From CAYJPA01 sp964371945 (GTDB taxonomy: Bacteria > Chloroflexota > Chloroflexia > Thermomicrobiales > UBA6265), in assembly GCA_964371945.1 (NCBI GenBank), contig CAYJPA010000099.1, forward strand, positions 1 to 19,164: a stretch of 19,164 nucleotides of DNA, read 5' to 3'. The notes below the pieces were generated by a model. That model was not told where the DNA came from. It saw nothing but the letters and a program-made list of their open reading frames with translations, and searched no databases. This document shows, in pieces, positions 13,740 through 19,164 of this stretch; the first letter of the stretch is position 1; every line of letters begins with the position of its first letter. The translations under genes and the position numbers were made by a program.

Positions 13740-14639
13740 GTGGCCGCCGTCGTTCCCGTCGAAACGCGTGCCCAACCACCGATTGTCGAGCGCCGAGACT
13801 ACGTCAAGCTGATCCGCGGCAATCGCAAACTGGTATTCGGCCTGATCATCTTCTTCTCGCTCGGCTTGGCAACGCTGGTCGGAAGCCTCCTCGTCGACCC
13901 GGGAGAGAGGAGGACCGGCGCCTTTCCTAGGAATCAGGCGCCGAGCCTGGAAGCAATTCTGGGGACGACGTCGCTCGGCCAGAGCGTTGCCGTGCAAATG
14001 ACCGAGGCCGTGCCAAATTCGATGAAAGTAGGCCTGATCGCGGCGACGATGGGAACCGTTCTTGGCGCGGTGATCGGCCTCATTAGCGGTTACTACGGCG
14101 GCAGAGTCGATGCCGGTCTTCGCATTCTGATCGACGTGTTTCTCTCGGTGCCCTCGCTCCTCTTTTTGATACTGATCGCCTCGTTGCTGAAGGGCGTCAG
14201 CGTCACCAACATGGCGTTGATCATCGGCATCTTCGCCTGGGCGTGGCCGGCCCGCGCGGTGCGAGCACAGGCGCTCAGTCTCAAGGAGCGCCCGTTCGTG
14301 CGGGTGTCGCGTCTCAATGGTCAGAACAGCTTCGAGATCGTCTTCCGTGAGCTTTTGCCGCACGTGCTGCCTTGGCTGGGCGCAAATTTCCTCAACGCAT
14401 TCATCGTCGCTATTCTGGCCGAGTCGGGTCTGTCCATTCTCGGACTCGGCCCGCAGCGAGAGATGACGCTGGGGATGATGATTTACTGGTCGGTCCTGAG
14501 CTACAACTCCTTGTTCCAGAACCTGTGGTGGTGGTGGTTGACGCCGGTGATCACACTGATGGTGCTTTTCCTATCGCTTTATCTCGTCCACCTCGGCCTC
14601 GACGAGATCAGCAACCCTCGGAAGCGTAAACTCGCTTAA
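13740..14639 (+). CDS. ABC transporter permease, DppC-like, 299 aa
   Basis: This is the second channel subunit, pairing with the DppB-like protein. It has the DppC layout: a cytoplasmic N-terminus 'RRDYVKLIRGNRKLVFGLIIFF' in outline, a short outside loop, then 'GTTSLGQSV' (family form GTD.LGRD), five further helices and the coupling motif 'VRAQALSLKERPFVRVSRLNG' in outline (about 176-196), closing with 'AESGLSILGLGPQ'. The open frame runs back to 13362, inside the DppB gene. The GTG at 13740, preceded by GGGGAGG at 13725-13731, gives the normal length and N-terminus. This is the last gene of the importer operon; no T-rich terminator hairpin is seen immediately after it. Confidence 0.92.
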   Translation: MAAVVPVETRAQPPIVERRDYVKLIRGNRKLVFGLIIFFSLGLATLVGSLLVDPGERRTGAFPRNQAPSLEAILGTTSLGQSVAVQMTEAVPNSMKVGLIAATMGTVLGAVIGLISGYYGGRVDAGLRILIDVFLSVPSLLFLILIASLLKGVSVTNMALIIGIFAWAWPARAVRAQALSLKERPFVRVSRLNGQNSFEIVFRELLPHVLPWLGANFLNAFIVAILAESGLSILGLGPQREMTLGMMIYWSVLSYNSLFQNLWWWWLTPVITLMVLFLSLYLVHLGLDEISNPRKRKLA

Positions 14640-14687
14640 CGAACGGCGCACCAGCCCTCGCTCGATCTCGTGGGATCACCCCAATTG

Positions 14688-14840
14688 ATGGGCGAACCAG
14701 CCTCGATTGCCGCTGAGCTCCTGCAGTTCGCCGGCGGAGCGATCGTCGGATCAAGTCTCAAGATCGACGGAATCACCTGGAATCCGGTCGACCAGTCTCG
14801 CGTCGAGAAGCCGCTCAAGGTCGTCGGCGGTGTGGCCTGA
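14688..14840 (+). pseudogene. Remnant of a second btpA gene (C-terminal ~50 codons only)
   Basis: From about 14700 to the TGA at 14838-14840 the frame encodes a close match to the last 46 residues of the intact BtpA protein at 7989-8807. By hand count 33 of 46 aligned residues are identical, with no gap ('AAELLQF', 'GAIVGSSLK', 'DGITW', 'QSRV'). Many codons differ only at the third base, so the copy evolved under protein-level selection before truncation, or came from a diverged paralogue. Nothing upstream of about 14700 matches BtpA. The fragment would be only the last part of the barrel, so it should be non-functional. Confidence 0.8.
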
Positions 14841-14870
14841 GAACGACTGTCTCTCCCGACCGGAACTGAA

Positions 14871-14969
14871 ATGCAACTCGGCCGGAGTGTTCACGACGGA
14901 GCGATGCATCTCGGCCGTATTGTTCACGACGGAGCGATGCACCTCGGCCGTATTGTTCACGACGGACCG
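14871..14969 (+). repeat. 33-bp tandem repeat, three units
   Basis: Units lie at 14871-14903, 14904-14936 and 14937-14969. They share ATGCANCTCGGCCG at the start and TGTTCACGACGGA towards the end; units 2 and 3 differ at only two positions. The period is a multiple of three, so both strands stay open: the forward frame repeats M(Q/H)LGR.VHDG(A/P), the reverse frame repeats an 11-residue V-V-N-N-T-A-E-M-H-R-S type unit. No spacers are present, so this is not CRISPR. I recognise no protein with this repeat. Confidence 0.85.
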
Positions 14970-14975
14970 TTCTCG

Positions 14976-14995
14976 GGGCGTTTCGTGAAACGCCC
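14976..14995. repeat. REP-like palindrome 1
   Basis: GGGCGTTT at 14976-14983 pairs with AAACGCCC at 14988-14995 around CGTG. It shares its GGGGCGTT/AACGCCC core with the hairpin at 15113-15131. No T-tract follows. It could act as a weak transcription end or mRNA-stabilising element behind the importer operon. Confidence 0.55.
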
Positions 14996-15112
14996 AGCTC
15001 ATTCCCAACCCTGGCTGATTCCGTTCAAGATTGCACATCATCCGCTCCGCGTCGCGACGACGCATCCGGAATGCGGTAGTGGTGATTGAGAGCACAATGG
15101 TCCGCATCGTAG

Positions 15113-15131
15113 GGGCGTTCGGCGAACGCCC
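15113..15131. repeat. REP-like palindrome 2
   Basis: GGGCGTTC at 15113-15120 pairs with GAACGCCC at 15124-15131 around GGC, preceded by GTAG. The form 'GTAGGGGCG..CGCCC' resembles dispersed intergenic palindromes of some Chloroflexota and cyanobacteria; that likeness is from memory. Confidence 0.55.
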
Positions 15132-15435
15132 GCGGTTCAAGGCATCGCGGTTCCTTCAGGAACGGCGTCCATGCCAAGCAGCGCGGACGCCTGACGACTG
15201 ACGCCTGACGCCGAACGCTTCGACACCTTACCAACGACTCGCACGAGCACCTCCCGTGAGTAATCCGGCTCAGCGCATGCAAATCGACTATGTGCAATCT
15301 GCCCTCAAACGAGCAGGCGTCGACTGATTTCGGACCCGGAATCCAGGCTGACGCCCCGTGACGGGGCATGGTGCACCAATCCGTAGAGAATCCCGATTAC
15401 GCGCCCATCTCGCCGTTACAACATCGCAAAAATAC

Positions 15436-15464
15436 TTGACGCGGACCCGCCTTAGCGTTATACA
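15436..15464 (+). promoter_or_regulatory. Sigma70-type promoter of the sugar ABC operon
   Basis: TTGACG (15436-15441), a 17-nt spacer and TATACA (15459-15464) make a near-consensus promoter. Transcription would start near 15471, leaving a leader of about 140 nt before the GTG at 15612. A-rich sequence (AAAAATAC) lies directly upstream of the -35 box. A second TTGACA at 15534-15539 lacks a good -10. Confidence 0.75.
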
Positions 15465-15575
15465 GCCTGGCGATGCAGTGGGCTTTTGAGCAGAATGGAG
15501 GAAGTTAGGTAGCGAAAGTCGTGCTGATCGCTATTGACAGAGTCCGGTGGCTCAAATGATGCCATGCCGAACAAC

Positions 15576-15590
15576 GCGGTTCGGAACCGC
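15576..15590 (+). promoter_or_regulatory. Leader hairpin ahead of sugar-binding-protein RBS
   Basis: GCGGTT (15576-15581) pairs with AACCGC (15585-15590) around CGG, about 10 nt before the AAAGGAG ribosome binding site of the gene at 15612. It may stabilise the leader or act as an operator; no direct proof. Confidence 0.35.
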
Positions 15591-15611
15591 ATATAGTCAA
15601 AGGAGCAAACG

Positions 15612-17048
15612 GTGACCAAGAAGACCGATCAGATCAATGAGCTTTTGGCAGACAGCCTTAGCGGCCGGATAAGCCGCCGCGACGTGATGAAGCGGGCTGC
15701 GATGCTCGGTGTCAGCGCGCCGCTGGCCGGTGTCCTTGCTTCCTTGTATGCCCGGGGCGTTTCGGCACAAGACGCGACCGAGCCCGGCTCGTGGATCACG
15801 CAGCCGGCAAATCTGCGAACAGATCTCGCGGGCATGAGTTTGACAGTCATCCTCGGTGCGTCCGGCAACGGAACGCCGTTCACGACCGCGCTGGTCAACA
15901 AGTTCCAGGAATACACTGGTTGCACGACGACGTTGATCGAGGGCCCGGAGTCCGCAACCGACCGGCTCAACATCGCGTACCTCCCGGTGCTTTCCGCCGG
16001 CGACAGCAGCATCGACGTCTTTATGATCGACGTGATCTGGCCGGGCATCGTGGCCGAGCACGCGGTTGACCTGACCGAAGCGATGACGTCGCAAGGCGTC
16101 GAATACTTCGAGCGAATCACCAGCAACAATACCGTGGACGGCAAACTCGTCGGTATACCCTGGTTCACCGACGCCGGCCTGCTTTACTACCGTAAGGACC
16201 TCCTCGAGAAATACGGTTTCGCGGCCGCTCCGGTAACCTGGGCCGAGCTCGAAACACAGGCACAGGCGATCATCGACGGTGAGCGCGCCGCCGGTAACCC
16301 AGACTTCTGGGGCTTCGTCTATCAGAGCGCGGCCTATGAAGGACTGACCTGCAACGCGCTCGAGTGGCAGATCTCTCAGGGTGGCGGAGCCATCATCGAA
16401 ACTGACGGTACCGTTACCGTCAACAACGAAGCCGCCGCGGCAGCGTTCGACCGCGCCAAGGGTTGGGTTGGCACGATCGCGCCAACGGGCGTGACCACCT
16501 ACAAGGAAGAGGAGTCTCGCGGCGTCTGGCAGGCCGGAAACGCGGCCTTCATGCGCAACTGGCCGTATGCCTTCTCGCTCGGCCAGGCGGACGATTCACC
16601 GATCAAGGACAAGTTCGATGTCACGGTCATCCCGATGGGCGAGGGCGAAGGCGCTCAGCATGCCGACACCCTCGGCGGCTGGCAGTTGATGGTTTCGAAA
16701 TACTCCAAGAGCCAGGAAGCCGCCATCGAGTTCGTCAAATACGCCACCAGCCCTGAGGTGCAGAAGGCCCAGGCAATCGAGCGCAGCACCCTTCCAACCA
16801 TTGCCGCCGTCTATGACGACGCCGACGTGCTTGCGGCGGCCCCGTTCTTTGCCAGCCTGAAGCCGGTCTTCCAGGGCGGCGCGGTCGCTCGACCGTCGAC
16901 AGTCTCTGGCGCTTACTACGACGATGTGTCAACTGCTTACTTCACGGCTGTCAACCAGATCATCACCGGGGCCGTGAGCTCGGGCGATGCGCTGGCGACA
17001 CTCCAGGAAGACCTGCAAGCGATCATGGACGAGAAGAACGCGGGCTAA
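15612..17048 (+). CDS. Tat-exported sugar ABC transporter substrate-binding protein (family 1), 478 aa
   Basis: This is the binding component of a CUT1-type sugar importer. The N-terminus carries a twin-arginine signal, 'SRRDVMK' at about 19-25, followed by a hydrophobic stretch and 'GVSAQ', the likely cleavage region, so the folded protein is exported. The mature part follows the family-1 order: 'LTVILGASGNGTPFTTALVNKFQEYTGC' in outline, 'DVFMIDVIWPGIVAEHAVDLTE' in outline, 'GIPWFTDAGLLYYRKDLLEKYG' (hinge region), 'AGNAAFMRNWPYAF' (late binding segment) and 'LGGWQLMVSKYSKSQEAAIEFVKY' in outline. The GTG start has AAAGGAG 7 nt upstream. Resemblance is to trehalose/maltose or glycerol-3-phosphate binding proteins; the ligand cannot be told. 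It is the first gene of the operon. Confidence 0.93.
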   Translation: MTKKTDQINELLADSLSGRISRRDVMKRAAMLGVSAPLAGVLASLYARGVSAQDATEPGSWITQPANLRTDLAGMSLTVILGASGNGTPFTTALVNKFQEYTGCTTTLIEGPESATDRLNIAYLPVLSAGDSSIDVFMIDVIWPGIVAEHAVDLTEAMTSQGVEYFERITSNNTVDGKLVGIPWFTDAGLLYYRKDLLEKYGFAAAPVTWAELETQAQAIIDGERAAGNPDFWGFVYQSAAYEGLTCNALEWQISQGGGAIIETDGTVTVNNEAAAAAFDRAKGWVGTIAPTGVTTYKEEESRGVWQAGNAAFMRNWPYAFSLGQADDSPIKDKFDVTVIPMGEGEGAQHADTLGGWQLMVSKYSKSQEAAIEFVKYATSPEVQKAQAIERSTLPTIAAVYDDADVLAAAPFFASLKPVFQGGAVARPSTVSGAYYDDVSTAYFTAVNQIITGAVSSGDALATLQEDLQAIMDEKNAG

Positions 17049-17089
17049 CCCTTTTGCCGGCAACGAAGCCGGTTGACAGCATGCATGGT

Positions 17090-17116
17090 GCCGGGCGGGA
17101 ACTGTTCCCGCTCGGC
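17090..17116 (+). promoter_or_regulatory. Strong intercistronic hairpin after the sugar-binding-protein gene
   Basis: Bases 17090-17101 pair with 17105-17116 over 12 base pairs (one G-U) around a CTG loop. There is no T-tract. A smaller CCGGC/GCCGG hairpin lies just before it (about 17057-17073). This mirrors the hairpin at 12659-12695 in the other importer operon, suggesting reduced permease relative to binding-protein expression. Confidence 0.6.
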
Positions 17117-17139
17117 GTCGTCGCAAGGAGCAGGGTGCC

Positions 17140-18099
17140 GTGGCTTATCAGCCGACTAGTTCCGCACTTGCAAAAAAAGGGAGCAATCTCCTTTCCCGTC
17201 TTCAAAATGAAGACACCCCTCGCTCTCAATGGGCAAAGTCGCGGGAACGGCTGGCGTGGCTCCTCGTCCTCCCCGCAATCATCGTCGTGTGCGGCATCGC
17301 GCTTTATCCGCTTGCGCAAACCATCTGGCTGAGCTTTACCGACGCGAACTTGCACGAGTCAAGCGCGGAGTGGGTGGGCCTGCGCAACTATCAGCGTCTG
17401 TGGGACTCAACACTCTTCCGCAATGCTGTTTACCACACCATTCAATTCACCGTCGTAACCGTCTTCTTCGAGACGGTGCTCGGGATGATCATCGCGCTCA
17501 CGATCAATTCGAATTTCAAAGGTCGCGGTCTCGTCCGCACCTCCATGTTAGTGCCCTGGGCCATTCCTACGATCGTTTCGGCCCAGATGTGGGCCTGGAT
17601 GTACAACGACGTCTTCGGGGTCGTCAACGACATCCTGGTCAAGAAACTCCATATCCTTGACGATTCGATTGCCTGGACCACCGGTTCGACCGCGCTTTGG
17701 GCGATCATCGCCGTCGATATTTGGAAAACGACTCCATTCATGACATTGTTGATTCTCGCCGGTCTCCAGATCATTCCTGGAGACGTATATGAGGCGGCAA
17801 CGGTCGACGGTGCGAGCAAGTGGCAGCAATTCTGGCAAATCACATTGCCGCTGGTTCGCCCGGCTTTGGTCGTCGCGCTTATCTTCAGAACATTGGATGC
17901 CTTCAGGGTCTTTGATGTCGTGCAGGTGATGACCCAATACTCACCGCAAACCATGACCGTAGCGGTCTTCGCTCAACAGAACTTCTCGAAGAGAGCAAGC
18001 GGATTCGGTATGACTGCCGCATCCAGCGTCTTTATCCTTGTGTTCATCATGTGCCTGGTCGCGATTTACACGCGGCTGGCCCGAGTAGATGAGGGGTGA
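17140..18099 (+). CDS. Sugar ABC transporter permease, MalF/UgpA-like, 319 aa
   Basis: This is the first channel subunit of the CUT1 importer. A ~40-residue cytoplasmic N-terminus leads to helix 1, 'WLLVLPAIIVVCGIALYPLAQTIWLSF' in outline (the P....YP motif), followed by a short outside segment with 'VGLRNYQRLW' (typical 'FVGL.NY'). About five more helices follow. The coupling motif 'YEAATVDGASKWQQFWQITLPLVRP' in outline (about 217-241, EAA...G form) docks the ATPase. The GTG at 17140 has AAGGAG 9 nt upstream. No ATPase gene is present in the window, so this system probably borrows a shared MsmX/MalK-type ATPase. Confidence 0.93.
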   Translation: MAYQPTSSALAKKGSNLLSRLQNEDTPRSQWAKSRERLAWLLVLPAIIVVCGIALYPLAQTIWLSFTDANLHESSAEWVGLRNYQRLWDSTLFRNAVYHTIQFTVVTVFFETVLGMIIALTINSNFKGRGLVRTSMLVPWAIPTIVSAQMWAWMYNDVFGVVNDILVKKLHILDDSIAWTTGSTALWAIIAVDIWKTTPFMTLLILAGLQIIPGDVYEAATVDGASKWQQFWQITLPLVRPALVVALIFRTLDAFRVFDVVQVMTQYSPQTMTVAVFAQQNFSKRASGFGMTAASSVFILVFIMCLVAIYTRLARVDEG

Positions 18100-18100
18100 G

Positions 18101-19024
18101 ATGACCCAGCTACAGCGATCAGTCGCCGTCGAGCCCCAGGCGAAACGTCTCGCCATCACCGGACTGAGAACGAAGACGAGAAGCAGGGGGATCGGAACGT
18201 ATGTCAATGCAGCTCTTTTCTGGCTGCTGATCATCGTGATCTTGACGTACACGCTCTTTCCCTTCTACTGGGCGATCGTTTCCTCCCTTCAACCGAGCTC
18301 CGCGCTCTTTCAGACACCGGTGAGCTATTGGCCGACGAAGATCGACTGGAGTCACTACCGCGCGGTTTGGGAAGCGGACTTCTTCCGGAAAGCGCTACGC
18401 AACTCGATCATCGTCGGCGTGTCGACCGTCGCGCTGGCGATTACGATCGGGTCCCTTGCCGCTTATGCGCTGGGCCGGATGAAATTCCGCGGTCGCACGT
18501 TCACCCTCTATCTCATCCTCTCGATGACGATGTTTCCTCAGATTGCTATCCTTGCCTCACTATACAAGGTGCTGGACAAGTTTGGCTTTATCAACAGTCT
18601 ACCGGCATTGATCGTTTCGTACACGACCTTCTCCCTGCCGTTCACGGTTTGGGTCTTGACCAGCTTCTTCAAAGCAATGCCCGGCGAACTGGAAGAGGCC
18701 GCACTCGTCGATGGCGCGTCGCCCTTGCGCGCCTTCTGGCAAATTCTGCTGCCGCTCGCGTTGCCGGGAATCGTCACGACCGGCTTGCTCGCCTTCATCG
18801 GCACCTGGAATGAGTACCTTTTCGCCCTGACGTATACCCAGGACTGGGGCTCGAAGACGGTGCCGCTTGCGATCGTTGCTTTCTCGGGTCAGACCGAGTT
18901 TGAGCTGCCATGGGGCAACCGCATGGCGGCTTCGCTCGTGATTACCGTGCCGCTGATTCTTCTGGTGTTGATCTTCCAGCGGAAGATTCTGGCCGGCCTT
19001 ACCGCCGGAGCCGTCAAGGGCTAG
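18101..19024 (+). CDS. Sugar ABC transporter permease, MalG/UgpE-like, 307 aa
   Basis: This is the second channel subunit. It has the MalG layout: helix 1 'LLIIVILTYTLFPFYWAIVSSLQPS' in outline with the typical '.P..W...SS', the 'NSIIVGVSTVALAITIGSLAAYALGRMKFRG' in outline second-helix region, the coupling motif 'ELEEAALVDGASPLRAFWQILLPLALPG' in outline (EAA...G) and 'WNEYLFALT' near the end. An ATG at 18089 would overlap the preceding gene and has no binding site. I choose the ATG at 18101, one base after the upstream stop, with GAGGGG at 18091-18096. Length is about 20-25 residues above the family average because of a charged N-terminus. This is the last gene before a strong terminator. Confidence 0.93.
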   Translation: MTQLQRSVAVEPQAKRLAITGLRTKTRSRGIGTYVNAALFWLLIIVILTYTLFPFYWAIVSSLQPSSALFQTPVSYWPTKIDWSHYRAVWEADFFRKALRNSIIVGVSTVALAITIGSLAAYALGRMKFRGRTFTLYLILSMTMFPQIAILASLYKVLDKFGFINSLPALIVSYTTFSLPFTVWVLTSFFKAMPGELEEAALVDGASPLRAFWQILLPLALPGIVTTGLLAFIGTWNEYLFALTYTQDWGSKTVPLAIVAFSGQTEFELPWGNRMAASLVITVPLILLVLIFQRKILAGLTAGAVKG

Positions 19025-19048
19025 ACACGAGCTTCGAGAATCATGTGG

Positions 19049-19083
19049 ACGCCCGTTCAGTCGAATACCTGAACGGGCGTTTG
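19049..19083 (+). terminator. Rho-independent terminator of the sugar ABC operon
   Basis: ACGCCCGTTCAG (19049-19060) pairs perfectly with CTGAACGGGCGT (19069-19080) across an 8-nt loop, followed by a short T run. It lies 25 bp after the last permease stop and closes the operon without an ATPase gene. Confidence 0.85.
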
Positions 19084-19164
19084 GATTTCTGCGCGTCGCC
19101 CTCGTGTACTCGCGCGATTATGAAACGTGCATTCTTATTCGGTGTATCAGGGAGCGCGTCTCGC

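Larger units (their letters stand above)
14970..15420. other. Palindrome-rich non-coding spacer with REP-like hairpins
   Basis: This stretch holds no recognised gene. It contains perfect short hairpins at 14976-14995 (8-bp stem GGGCGTTT/AAACGCCC, loop CGTG), 15061-15075 (CGCAT/ATGCG), 15113-15131 (8-bp stem GGGCGTTC/GAACGCCC, loop GGC), 15150-15163 (GTTCCT/AGGAAC) and 15353-15367 (GCCCC/GGGGC). The first and third share a GGGGCGTT..AACGCCC core. Near 15189-15208 a CGCCTGACG 9-mer is repeated directly. A short frame at 15256-15327 (GTG start, 23 codons) ends here and is unrecognised. Confidence 0.6.

Noticed and set aside
14871..14969. CRISPR array
   Set aside because: The units abut without spacers and are not separated by unique sequence.
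14751..15140. 129-codon - strand frame through the 33-bp repeats
   Set aside because: The frame is kept open by the three-fold period of the repeat and runs antisense through the btpA remnant. No start signal or known domain is visible, so I record the repeat but not a gene.
15421..15476. CATCGC / GCGATG inverted half-sites flanking the sugar-operon promoter
   Set aside because: Only 6 bp each and over 40 bp apart; chance occurrence is likely and no regulator gene is nearby.
19120..19164. Start of a further gene (ATG at 19120, open to the window edge)
   Set aside because: Only 15 codons are visible, with no ribosome binding site and no recognisable motif.

Overview
The window looks like chromosomal DNA of a GC-rich bacterium, most plausibly Chloroflexota (Thermomicrobia-like). 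This placement is an inference from gene style, not from a marker gene: GTG and TTG starts are common, one ABC binding protein carries a twin-arginine signal, and the diol dehydratase large and medium subunits are fused. All supported genes lie on the + strand. There is no rRNA, tRNA, CRISPR array, transposase or bacterial microcompartment gene.

Layout. (1) 2-430 is the C-terminal end of a sulfite-oxidase-type molybdenum enzyme cut by the window edge. (2) 431-2494 is a stretch of visibly lower GC: a 478-bp mostly non-coding spacer with an extended -10 promoter, a RelA/SpoT-domain (small alarmone synthetase-like) protein, and a sugar-phosphate transferase that overlaps it by ATGA. (3) 2560-7893 is a tight run: an FMN-binding PPOX/Nim-like protein, then a B12-dependent diol/glycerol dehydratase (large+medium fused, small) and its two-subunit reactivase, with overlaps at most junctions. 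(4) 7989-8807 is a BtpA/SgcQ-family TIM-barrel protein. (5) 8878-14639 is a complete peptide/oligosaccharide-type ABC importer (two ATPases, binding protein, two permeases) with a clear sigma70-type promoter. (6) 14640-15611 is a spacer with no intact gene. It holds a decayed C-terminal copy of btpA, a three-unit 33-bp tandem repeat, several short perfect palindromes and the promoter of the next operon. (7) 15612-19024 is a family-1 sugar ABC importer (Tat-exported binding protein and two permeases, no ATPase) closed by a strong intrinsic terminator at 19049-19083.

How it may work together. Two importers, a BtpA-family protein and an adenosylcobalamin-dependent dehydratase with its reactivase look like a catabolic locus for a polyol, a diol or a sugar-derived compound. 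The six recalled active-site residues of diol dehydratase are all present at one constant offset. However, two positions that shape the substrate pocket in the Klebsiella enzyme (S301 and Q336) are changed to Asp and Thr. Together with the absence of shell proteins and of an aldehyde dehydrogenase, this suggests a cytosolic enzyme with a substrate other than 1,2-propanediol or glycerol. The ABC cassette between btpA and the btpA remnant may have arrived by a duplication or recombination event.
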